Positions 1 through 5,013 of a stretch of DNA of 5,089 nucleotides are shown in pieces. The notes under the pieces were generated by a model, which worked only from the letters and a program-made list of their open reading frames with translations, searched no databases and was not told the DNA's origin. The DNA lies in NCBI GenBank assembly GCA_003483125.1, contig DMWU01000050.1, forward strand, positions 1 through 5,089, written 5' to 3'. The translations under genes were made by a program, and so were the position numbers. Each line of letters starts with the position of its first letter. The stretch's first letter is position 1. Origin of the DNA: Erythrobacter sp. GTDB lineage: Bacteria > Pseudomonadota > Alphaproteobacteria > Sphingomonadales > Sphingomonadaceae.

Positions 1-883
1 AGCTGAGTAGCCTTTCAGCGATAGCGCGCACTTCTGCGCCCATGTCTTCGCGATCCAATGCCAAAGCGAGTGTTGCTTCAAAGAAGCCGGCCTTGCTGCC
101 GCAATCAAAACGCCTGCCATCGAATGTTACGGCATGGAACGGCTGTGTGCCGATCATCTTGGCCATGGCATCGGTCAGCTGGATTTCGCCGCCTGTGCCT
201 TTCTCCTGTGCTTCAAGTACGCGCATCACCTCTGGCTGCAGGATATAGCGACCGGATATGATCTTGTTCGATGGAGCCTGATTGGCGGGCGGTTTCTCGA
301 CCAGCCCCTTAACCTCGGTCAGCGCACCATTCTCTGTGCCCGGATCGATGACCCCATAGTTTGAGACTTCGTCGCGCGGGACCTCCAGCACACTGATTAG
401 GTTGCCACCCATCTCCTCATAGGCATCGACCATCTGCCTCATGCATCCCTGGCCGCCGCCCTTCTTGGCGATCATTAGCTCGTCAGGCAGGAAAATTGCG
501 AATGGTTCATTTCCAACTATCGCGCGCGCGCACCAGATCGCGTGGCCCAACCCTAGCGGAACCTGTTGGCGCACGGTTATGATATCGCCTGGCGTGGCGC
601 GCGTCGGCTCGAGCACAGACATATCCTTACTACGCTCGCCCATGGTGGCTTCGAGTTCATATGCGACATCGAAATGCTCGACGATCGCGGTCTTGCCACG
701 ACCGGTGACGAAGATCATCTGCTCGATTCCAGCCTCGCGGGCCTCGTCCACCGCATATTGGATTAGCGGACGATCGACAATTGGCAGCAATTCCTTGGGG
801 ATCGCTTTGGTTGCAGGCAGGAAACGTGTGCCAAGGCCGGCGACCGGAAAAACGGCTTTCTTGATCGGTTTATGCGTACTCAT
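1..883 (-). CDS. galU: UTP--glucose-1-phosphate uridylyltransferase (GalU), 3' end cut by window edge
   Basis: This cytoplasmic enzyme makes UDP-glucose from UTP and glucose-1-phosphate for surface polysaccharides and glycolipids. The frame opens at ATG 883-881 and runs 294 full codons to the window edge without a stop. The family is usually about 290-300 residues, so only a few residues or just the stop are missing; the next codon begins with T. Visible motifs are the nucleotide-binding signature GLGTRFLPATK at residues 16-26 followed by PKELLP (29-34), GLGHA (111-115), the metal-binding LPD (132-134, here LPDELM), NYGVID (175-180), VEKP (195-198), GRYIL (211-215), GGEIQLTDA (231-239) and FDCGSKAGF (259-267). 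The start gives the normal N-terminus KKAVFPVAGLGTR. No good Shine-Dalgarno is visible, since AGG lies too close to the ATG. It is divergent from murA. The family call is firm. Confidence 0.96.
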   Translation of the reverse strand, partial: MSTHKPIKKAVFPVAGLGTRFLPATKAIPKELLPIVDRPLIQYAVDEAREAGIEQMIFVTGRGKTAIVEHFDVAYELEATMGERSKDMSVLEPTRATPGDIITVRQQVPLGLGHAIWCARAIVGNEPFAIFLPDELMIAKKGGGQGCMRQMVDAYEEMGGNLISVLEVPRDEVSNYGVIDPGTENGALTEVKGLVEKPPANQAPSNKIISGRYILQPEVMRVLEAQEKGTGGEIQLTDAMAKMIGTQPFHAVTFDGRRFDCGSKAGFFEATLALALDREDMGAEVRAIAERLLS

Positions 884-985
884 GACCTGCGGTTTGGAGT
901 GGCTTGTTCGGATGGTCAACCATGCATTCGTTTTTGCAGCTTTCAGACATTTGCCAGACAGCTTCGACAGGCTAAGGGCTAGGGC
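884..985. promoter_or_regulatory. Divergent galU-murA intergenic region
   Basis: These 102 bp must carry the 5' signals of both galU (leftward) and murA (rightward), because the two starts face away from each other. Seen directly: an inverted repeat ATGGT-CA-ACCAT at 912-923; two copies of CAGACA at 944-949 and 955-960; and AAGGG at 974-978, seven bases before the murA ATG, which is a good ribosome binding site. A TTGACC on the minus strand (919-914) resembles a -35 box for galU, but nothing resembling a -10 box follows at the right distance. The promoters are therefore inferred from gene layout, not from recognised boxes. Confidence 0.5.
912..923. repeat. Inverted repeat ATGGT-CA-ACCAT, possible operator
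   Basis: Two perfect 5-bp arms separated by CA lie near the middle of the galU-murA divergent gap. The size and placement would suit a dimeric regulator acting on either promoter, but short palindromes also occur by chance. No regulator family is recognised from it. Confidence 0.25.
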
Positions 986-2266
986 ATGGACAAACTAATC
1001 ATCCGTGGCGGCCATCGGCTGGAGGGAACAATCCCGATTTCGGGCGCAAAAAATGCTGCGCTCACCCTGATTCCCTGCGCGCTTCTCACAGAAGAGCCGC
1101 TAACGCTGCGCAATCTGCCGCGGCTTGCCGATATTGACGGCTTCCAGCATTTGATGAACCAGTTTGGCGTCACCACGGTTGTGCAGGGCACGCGACCAGA
1201 GGATTTTGGCCGGGTGATGAGCCTTGAGGCAACGCGCATCACATCGACTGTCGCGCCGTATGACCTCGTGCGTAAAATGCGCGCATCGATATTGGTACTC
1301 GGCCCAATGCTGGCGCGCATGGGCGAAGCTACAGTTTCGATGCCTGGCGGCTGCGCTATCGGCAATCGCCCGATTGATTTGCATCTTAAGGCACTTGAGG
1401 CATTCGGTGCGGAAATCGAACTCGCCCAGGGCTATGTGAAGGCGATGGCGCCCGAAGGCGGATTGCCCGGCGGAGAATTTGATTTCCCCGTTGTGTCGGT
1501 CGGCGCGACAGAAAATGCGATCATGGCTGCGGTACTCGCCAATGGCACTTGTCGCCTGTTCAATGCCGCTCGCGAGCCTGAAATCGTCGATTTATGTAAC
1601 CTGCTTGTGGCCATGGGCGCAGAGATCGAGGGGATCGGCACGTCCGACCTGACAATTCACGGTGTGAAGCGGCTGCATGGCGCAACCTATCGCGTCATGG
1701 CTGACCGGATCGAAGCGGGCTCTTACGCGTGCGCAGCGGCTATTACGGGCGGCAATGTAAGGCTCGAAGGTGCGAAAGCCGATGAAATGCAGGCGACTAT
1801 CCATGCCTTGCGCCAGATTGGCGTCGGCATTGAAGAGGATAAAGGCGGTATTTTAGTCAGCGCCAATGGCGTACTGAAAGCGACCGATCTTACCACCGCG
1901 CCCTATCCGGGCTTGGCAACAGATATGCAGGCGCAACTGATGGCACTCTTATGCAAGGCAGAAGGGGCCAGCGTTCTGAAGGAAACGATCTTCGAGAACC
2001 GCTATATGCATGTCCCCGAATTGAGCCGCATGGGTGCCGATATTTCGACCGAGGGGCGCACGGCGATCGTGAAAGGTGTCGAACGGCTAACCGGCGCAGA
2101 AGTCATGGCGACCGATCTGCGCGCTTCGATGAGCCTAGTTATCGCGGCCTTGGCAGCGGAAGGGGAAACCCAGGTCAGGCGCATCTATCACCTTGATCGG
2201 GGTTATGAGCGATTGGAAGAAAAGTTGCAGCTGATTGGCGCCGATATCGAACGCGTCGACGACTAA
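986..2266 (+). CDS. murA: UDP-N-acetylglucosamine 1-carboxyvinyltransferase (MurA)
   Basis: MurA transfers enolpyruvate from phosphoenolpyruvate to UDP-GlcNAc, the first committed step of peptidoglycan synthesis in the cytoplasm. The product is 426 residues, close to the usual 417-430. Landmarks, compared with E. coli MurA, are Lys22-Asn23 in [14 protein letters not shown] at 96-101, whose Arg99 equals Arg91; the catalytic loop [10 protein letters not shown] with Cys123 (E. coli Cys115); [10 protein letters not shown] at 238-247; the catalytic Asp313 in ATDMQAQ (E. coli Asp305); and Arg405 in YHLDRGYE (E. coli Arg397). The start ATG is supported by AAGGG seven bases upstream and by the standard N-terminus MDKLIIRGG. 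The fold is expected to be two EPSP-synthase-like domains. The loop carries Cys, not the Asp known from fosfomycin-resistant MurA. The gene ends three bases from the convergent ribbon-helix-helix gene, with no terminator between them. Confidence 0.98.
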   Translation: MDKLIIRGGHRLEGTIPISGAKNAALTLIPCALLTEEPLTLRNLPRLADIDGFQHLMNQFGVTTVVQGTRPEDFGRVMSLEATRITSTVAPYDLVRKMRASILVLGPMLARMGEATVSMPGGCAIGNRPIDLHLKALEAFGAEIELAQGYVKAMAPEGGLPGGEFDFPVVSVGATENAIMAAVLANGTCRLFNAAREPEIVDLCNLLVAMGAEIEGIGTSDLTIHGVKRLHGATYRVMADRIEAGSYACAAAITGGNVRLEGAKADEMQATIHALRQIGVGIEEDKGGILVSANGVLKATDLTTAPYPGLATDMQAQLMALLCKAEGASVLKETIFENRYMHVPELSRMGADISTEGRTAIVKGVERLTGAEVMATDLRASMSLVIAALAAEGETQVRRIYHLDRGYERLEEKLQLIGADIERVDD

Positions 2267-2269
2267 GCT

Positions 2270-2497
2270 TTAACCCCGGCTTACCAGCCAGACGCGGATA
2301 GCGCTGGCGAGGCCAGGCGGCGTTTCGGCACGGATACGCTCTTCATCGATCCGGGCAACAATCGCGTTGATCGGTAAACCTTCATCTTCGGCTGCTGCGC
2401 GGAGCATATCCCAGAATATCGGTTCAAGGCTGATGGAGGTCTTGTGGCCGGCAATCTGGACTGATCGTTTGACCGGTGGATGATAGAGCGAAGACAT
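2270..2497 (-). CDS. Ribbon-helix-helix domain protein (RHH_4 type)
   Basis: A 75-residue protein. Residues 10-24 (KRSVQIAGHKTSISL) look like the beta strand of a ribbon-helix-helix fold, followed by two predicted helices around EPIFWDMLRAAAEDEG (25-40) and PINAIVARIDEERIR (42-56). The pattern IAGHKTSISLEPIFWD followed by LPINAIVARID matches small alphaproteobacterial proteins of the RHH_4 family from memory. Ribbon-helix-helix proteins are usually dimeric DNA binders, but targets of this subfamily are not known to me. The gene lies 69 bp downstream of phbB on the same strand with no obvious terminator between, so cotranscription is likely. Its stop is three bases from the murA stop. The Shine-Dalgarno is weak (GAGCGG next to the ATG). 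No antitoxin role can be claimed, since no toxin-like partner is adjacent. Confidence 0.85.
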   Translation of the reverse strand: MSSLYHPPVKRSVQIAGHKTSISLEPIFWDMLRAAAEDEGLPINAIVARIDEERIRAETPPGLASAIRVWLVSRG

Positions 2498-2566
2498 TTC
2501 CGCTCGCTAGCACGACAAACTTGCCTTGTCCTCAAAGTGGCGCGCGAAATCGGCGTCTCTTTTCGA

Positions 2567-3289
2567 TCAGTACATGTGCTGGCCGCCATTGATGCTCATT
2601 GTCGAACCGGTCACAAATCCGGCGTTATCGGAGCACAAGAAAGCGACGCCGCGAGCGATCTCATGCGCCTGCCCGAGACGGCCCACCGGAATCTTGGCGA
2701 TAATCTTCTCAAGCACAGGCTCAGGAACGGCAGCAACCATGTCGGTATCGATATATCCCGGTGCGATAGCGTTTACTGTAACGCCGAATCTTGCACCTTC
2801 CTGCGCCAGCGCCTTTGTGAAGCCGTGGATACCGGACTTTGCAGCAGCATAGTTGACCTGGCCATATTGTCCCGCTTGCCCATTGATCGAGCCGATATTC
2901 ACGATCCTGCCCCAGCCTCGCTCGCGCATACCGGGGAAGCAGGCTTTGGCCATGTTGAAACAACCACCAAGGTTGATTCGCATCACCTCGTTCCAATCTT
3001 CGAAACTCATCTTGTGCAATACGCCGTCTCGAGTGATCCCGGCATTGTTGATCACTGCATCAACTGGGCCGACTTCTTCTGCCACTTGCGCACAGCCCGC
3101 CAGGCAAGCCTCGTGGTCGCCGACATCCCACTTGTAGCTCGCAATGCCCGTATCCGCCTTCAGCTGATTGGCTGCCGAATCATTGCCAGCATAATTGGCA
3201 ACAACGTTGAAGCCGTCCTTTTGCAACGCTTCGCAAATAGCGCGTCCGATCCCGCGCGTTCCGCCAGTAACAATTGCCACTCTACCCAT
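2567..3289 (-). CDS. phbB: Acetoacetyl-CoA reductase (PhbB/PhaB), short-chain dehydrogenase
   Basis: This enzyme reduces acetoacetyl-CoA to (R)-3-hydroxybutyryl-CoA with NADPH, the second step of polyhydroxybutyrate synthesis. From ATG 3289 the product is 240 residues, the usual size. Seen: the Rossmann motif TGGTRGIG (8-15), NNAG (81-84), Asn106, and the catalytic Ser134, Tyr147 and Lys151 (YAAAK). NGQAGQYGQ (136-144) and PGYIDTDM (177-184) match the acetoacetyl-CoA-contact segments of Ralstonia PhaB, with Phe148 replaced by Tyr. The C-terminus NGGQHMY is typical of PhaB rather than FabG. An upstream in-frame ATG (3307) would add six residues, but GGTGGAG at 3304-3298, eight bases before ATG 3289, decides for the shorter form. 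phaA and phaC are not in the window. It probably shares a transcript with the ribbon-helix-helix gene. FabG activity is the main alternative. Confidence 0.93.
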   Translation of the reverse strand: MGRVAIVTGGTRGIGRAICEALQKDGFNVVANYAGNDSAANQLKADTGIASYKWDVGDHEACLAGCAQVAEEVGPVDAVINNAGITRDGVLHKMSFEDWNEVMRINLGGCFNMAKACFPGMRERGWGRIVNIGSINGQAGQYGQVNYAAAKSGIHGFTKALAQEGARFGVTVNAIAPGYIDTDMVAAVPEPVLEKIIAKIPVGRLGQAHEIARGVAFLCSDNAGFVTGSTMSINGGQHMY

Positions 3290-3297
3290 CGAAATTA

Positions 3298-3304
3298 CTC
3301 CACC
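3298..3304 (-). promoter_or_regulatory. phbB ribosome binding site
   Basis: On the minus strand this reads GGTGGAG, with eight bases to ATG 3289-3287. It lies just inside the upstream candidate ATG at 3307-3305, which has no such site of its own, and so it selects the 240-residue form. Confidence 0.8.
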
Positions 3305-3350
3305 CATTGAGTTCAGATCGAATTAGCGGTGCCGTGGCTTCATGGAAATG

Positions 3351-3372
3351 AAAAACCCCGCCGGGGCGGGGT
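3351..3372 (-). terminator. Rho-independent terminator of the 3401-4156 gene
   Basis: On the minus strand the sequence reads ACCCCGC-CCCG-GCGGGGT followed by five T: a 7-bp GC-rich stem, a 4-base loop and a T tract. It begins 28 bases after the TAA of the leftward exported-protein gene. On the plus strand the stem is preceded by A and followed by GC, so it works in one direction only. It separates that gene from phbB, which therefore needs its own promoter within about 60 bp. Confidence 0.9.
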
Positions 3373-3400
3373 GCTGCATACGAATTTATAGCCAGATCGC

Positions 3401-4156
3401 TTAGAAGCGGAACTGAGTGCCGACGTAAACGGCCTGGCTGTCCTGTACAGAATCGGTCACCGGAGCGAGTCGATCGCGTTCTTGCGAGAGCCGGACACCG
3501 GCGGTCACATCGAGGTTACGGGTGATTCGATAAGCGCCACCAAGATCAACGCTTTGTGAGCCGAGCGCTTCGAATGTACCCTCGGCACGGCCAGGTTTAC
3601 CATTGCCTTCAAGCGCGATGCGCGGCTGGAACCGACTGGGCTTGTCGTCTGCAGAAGATTCGGACGGACGGAAGCTTGCAAGATCGGGCATCTCGATCTT
3701 TCTGATGCCTTCGGGCAATGCCGCAGGCCGGGCAAAGCTCTTATAACCCCGAGCGGTTCCGAGATTATATCGGGTTGAAGCGATAGCCGAGATGCCTTCG
3801 CCCTGTCCGCCGCTTGTATCCAGAGCCGAACGGATATTGATCGCTTGCGCAATGTCGCTGTCGACACGAACGGCCACCGTTACGGTGCGCTCACGCTTGT
3901 TGGAAGCACTTGCCGGAGTAAAGCGAACCTGCTCCGTTCCGACCTGTTCTGCAACAAGACGGGCAAGCTCAGGGTCGACAGAGGCAGGGGTGAAAATGCT
4001 GATGTTCTGGACATCGCTGGCACCCACATCACCAGTGATGGCAACATAAGCCAAGCCGGCGCTTGGGATGCCGAAAGCAAGTCCGGCAGCCGCCAGCGAC
4101 AGGGGAAGCGACAGCTTCGCTCCTTTTTTTTCGCTGCTTGTGCCTAGCCTAACCAC
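3401..4156 (-). CDS. Exported protein of unknown function with outer-membrane-like C-terminus
   Basis: The product is 251 residues; I do not recognise a characterised family. An N-terminal signal is visible: basic residues (Arg3, Lys10, Lys11, Lys14), a hydrophobic stretch at about 15-36, and AGLA as a possible cleavage site near residue 36. The middle contains two FTPAS motifs (55-59 and 79-83), a strand-like TVTVAVRVD (91-99) and a Pro/Ser-rich linker (about 140-178). The last 75 residues show alternating-hydrophobicity strands and end AVYVGTQFRF; a terminal Phe of this kind is the outer-membrane insertion signal of beta-barrels. Only about four strands are apparent, too few for a lone barrel. 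The start is GTG, because an in-frame TAA lies directly before it and no ATG occurs in the first 150 codons. GAGG lies 11 bases upstream. An A8 run spans codons 9-11. A strong terminator follows. The reading frame is convincing; the function is open. Confidence 0.8.
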   Translation of the reverse strand: MVRLGTSSEKKGAKLSLPLSLAAAGLAFGIPSAGLAYVAITGDVGASDVQNISIFTPASVDPELARLVAEQVGTEQVRFTPASASNKRERTVTVAVRVDSDIAQAINIRSALDTSGGQGEGISAIASTRYNLGTARGYKSFARPAALPEGIRKIEMPDLASFRPSESSADDKPSRFQPRIALEGNGKPGRAEGTFEALGSQSVDLGGAYRITRNLDVTAGVRLSQERDRLAPVTDSVQDSQAVYVGTQFRF

Positions 4157-4204
4157 TTACTCTACTACCTCTTTATCCCGGTGCGCATGCACCAATTCGA
4201 ACAT
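4157..4204 (-). other. Possible 15-codon upstream reading frame or displaced N-terminus
   Basis: ATG 4204-4202 opens MFELVHAHRDKEVVE and closes with TAA at 4159-4157, the codon immediately before the GTG start of the exported-protein gene and in the same frame. It could be a leader peptide coupling translation, chance, or the true N-terminus interrupted by a single base change. Its ribosome binding site is poor (TAGG too close to the ATG). Confidence 0.2.
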
Positions 4205-4209
4205 GCACC
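4186..4209. repeat. Direct repeat CATGCACC x2, 16 bp apart
   Basis: Copies lie at 4186-4193 and 4202-4209. On the minus strand the first copy also belongs to a small hairpin GGTGC-ATGC-GCACC (4193-4180), just upstream of the GAGG ribosome binding site of the exported-protein gene. This arrangement could be an operator or a leader RNA structure; no regulator is recognised. Confidence 0.3.
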
Positions 4210-4236
4210 TAACGGGTTATCGTCTGAACCTTCGCT

Positions 4237-4259
4237 GACTCGAATCAGAGAATCGATTC
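4237..4259. promoter_or_regulatory. Cluster of four GANTC (CcrM methylation) sites
   Basis: GACTC (4237-4241), GAATC (4242-4246), GAATC (4250-4254) and GATTC (4255-4259) form two abutting pairs. The second pair is the perfect 10-bp palindrome GAATCGATTC. The first lies in the near-palindrome CTGACTCGAATCAG (4235-4248, one mismatched pair). Two further GAATC sites follow at 4292 and 4398. By hand count, the remaining 4.9 kb of the window has about a dozen single sites. In Alphaproteobacteria GANTC is the CcrM target, and methylation state can change promoter activity through the cell cycle; such a role here is inferred. Confidence 0.5.
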
Positions 4260-4331
4260 CAGCTCAGGCTTAATGACAAAACACTAGAGCCGAATCAGTC
4301 GACTAAGCAATCATTTCAGTCGGTGAGACAA

Positions 4332-4377
4332 AAGCTTCTCGCCACCTGTGGCAAACTCTCCACAACGCGCGAAGCTT
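4332..4377. repeat. 46-nt imperfect hairpin bounded by AAGCTT
   Basis: The left arm AAGCTTCTCGC (4332-4342) pairs with GCGCGAAGCTT (4367-4377) with one mismatch. Inside, TGTGG (4347-4351) pairs with CCACA (4360-4364) around an 8-base loop, with a small unequal internal loop between the two stems. In RNA from either strand this should fold well. It lies about 135 bp upstream of the DUF3576 gene. It is not a standard terminator: there is no T tract on the plus strand and only TTTT broken by G on the minus strand, and no gene ends here. Confidence 0.55.
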
Positions 4378-4448
4378 ATTCAGCCCCCGTAAAGCGCGAA
4401 TCGGATCAGAAAAGAGGGCATTTGCGCGACCTCGAAGGGCATAGAGCC

Positions 4449-4476
4449 TTGCCGCGCACAGATGGGTGGCTATAGA
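4449..4476 (+). promoter_or_regulatory. Candidate sigma-70-type promoter for the DUF3576 gene
   Basis: TTGCCG (4449-4454), a 16-base spacer and TATAGA (4471-4476) each match the consensus at four of six bases. Transcription would begin near 4483, about 30 bases before the ATG. The -10 lies in a palindrome TGGCT-ATAG-AGCCA (4467-4480). The call is by eye and tentative. Confidence 0.35.
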
Positions 4477-4511
4477 GCCATTAACACACAGAATTAGGAT
4501 TTGACCCAGTT

Positions 4512-4964
4512 ATGAGCGCCCTCGTTTCACTATCCAACCGCCCCACACGCATTCTTATTGTATGCGGGGCGCTGGCAGCTCTTTCAGCATGCGGAGGCCG
4601 GGAACGACCCGAAGCTGACCTTGCCGCTGCGCAGATTAGCACGATCGGCGTGAACTCTTACCTTTGGCGCGCGGCTCTAGACACTGTCAGCTTTGCTCCA
4701 TTGCTGCAGGCAGATAGTGCAGGTGGCGTGATTGTAACTGATTGGTACGCTAATCCGTCAAATCCGGGCGAGCGGGTGAAAATGACCATCACCATTCTTG
4801 ACCAGGATTTGCGCGCCGACGCATTGCGTGTCGCAGCTAGCCGCCAGGTTTCGCAAGGTGGCGGGTGGGTCGATGCGCCGGTTCAGGCCGCCACTGTACA
4901 AAAGCTTGAGGATATCATCCTCACCAAAGCGCGCGACCTACGCCGCCAGGCAGTCGCATCCTGA
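4512..4964 (+). CDS. DUF3576 domain lipoprotein
   Basis: A 150-residue probable lipoprotein. Residues 11-26 form a short hydrophobic signal ending in the lipobox LSAC with Cys27 as the lipidated residue, so the mature protein should be membrane-anchored. The rest matches the DUF3576 family from memory: GVNSYLWRAALDTVSFAPL (46-64), GGVIVTDWYANP (71-82), ERVKMTITILDQDLRADALR (87-106), GGGWVD (116-121) and a helical end KLEDIILTKARDLRR (130-144). The biochemical role of the family is unknown to me. AGGA at 4496-4499 is 12 bases before the ATG, a little distant, but no other in-frame start keeps the signal peptide. leuS follows after 49 bp on the same strand; this neighbour order is one I associate with Sphingomonadales and other Alphaproteobacteria. 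Confidence 0.9.
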   Translation: MSALVSLSNRPTRILIVCGALAALSACGGRERPEADLAAAQISTIGVNSYLWRAALDTVSFAPLLQADSAGGVIVTDWYANPSNPGERVKMTITILDQDLRADALRVAASRQVSQGGGWVDAPVQAATVQKLEDIILTKARDLRRQAVAS

Positions 4965-4971
4965 TTAGACA

Positions 4972-4985
4972 GCCCCCTTTGGGGC
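4972..4985 (+). terminator. Short GC hairpin between the DUF3576 gene and leuS (weak or partial terminator)
   Basis: GCCCC-CTTT-GGGGC forms a 5-bp stem starting eight bases after the DUF3576 stop. The only T run (TTTT, about 4993-4996) comes eight bases later, so this is not a canonical terminator. It may lower readthrough, protect the upstream message end, or mean little. Cotranscription with leuS remains likely. Confidence 0.3.
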
Positions 4986-5013
4986 AGAACCCTTTTGCCT
5001 TTACGGAATTGAG

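Larger units (their letters stand above)
4157..4511. other. 355-bp divergent intergenic region, repeat- and palindrome-rich
   Basis: This is the only gap above 300 bp. It lies between two divergent envelope genes and should hold both promoters. No convincing protein gene or tRNA is visible. From left to right it contains a possible leader frame (4157-4204), paired CATGCACC repeats (4186-4209), a four-site GANTC cluster (4237-4259), a TTGTCA hexamer on the minus strand at 4279-4274 resembling a -35 box for the leftward gene, direct repeats of CGAATCAG (4241, 4291) and TCAGTCG (4295, 4316), a 46-nt hairpin (4332-4377), and a candidate rightward promoter (4449-4476). A noncoding RNA cannot be excluded. 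Confidence 0.7.

Noticed and set aside
441..998. 185-codon plus-strand reading frame
   Set aside because: It is antisense to galU, whose minus-strand frame has all family motifs. The translated sequence resembles no known protein, and long antisense frames are common in GC-rich DNA.
979..1365. 128-codon minus-strand frame inside murA
   Set aside because: It overlaps the well-supported murA frame and encodes no recognisable motif, so it is a shadow of murA coding bias.
2270..2497. Antitoxin of a type II toxin-antitoxin pair
   Set aside because: Ribbon-helix-helix antitoxins sit beside a small toxin gene. Here the neighbours are phbB and murA, and the sequence fits the RHH_4 type instead.
2505..2530. 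GACAA...TTGTC stem between phbB and the ribbon-helix-helix gene as a terminator
   Set aside because: A 5-bp weak stem with no T tract in the direction of transcription; it does not support separation of the two genes.
2281..2589. 102-codon minus-strand frame overlapping the ribbon-helix-helix gene
   Set aside because: It is another frame of the same DNA. The 2270-2497 frame carries the RHH_4 pattern, while this one is rich in Arg/Ser/Cys without a domain.
3289..3307. Upstream ATG at 3307 as the phbB start
   Set aside because: It would add six residues not typical of the family, lacks a ribosome binding site, and GGTGGAG is placed correctly for ATG 3289.
2480..3310. 276-codon plus-strand reading frame, the longest frame in its segment
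   Set aside because: It lies almost wholly antisense to phbB, which shows the complete short-chain dehydrogenase motif set and a good ribosome binding site. The plus-strand product has no recognisable domain.
4341..4366. Two DnaA-box-like sequences facing each other (TTTGCCACA on minus, CTCTCCACA on plus), suggesting a replication origin
   Set aside because: Each matches TTATCCACA at only seven of nine bases, there is no AT-rich unwinding stretch, and no full CtrA site (TTAA-N7-TTAA) was found. The inner hairpin arms explain the CCACA symmetry.
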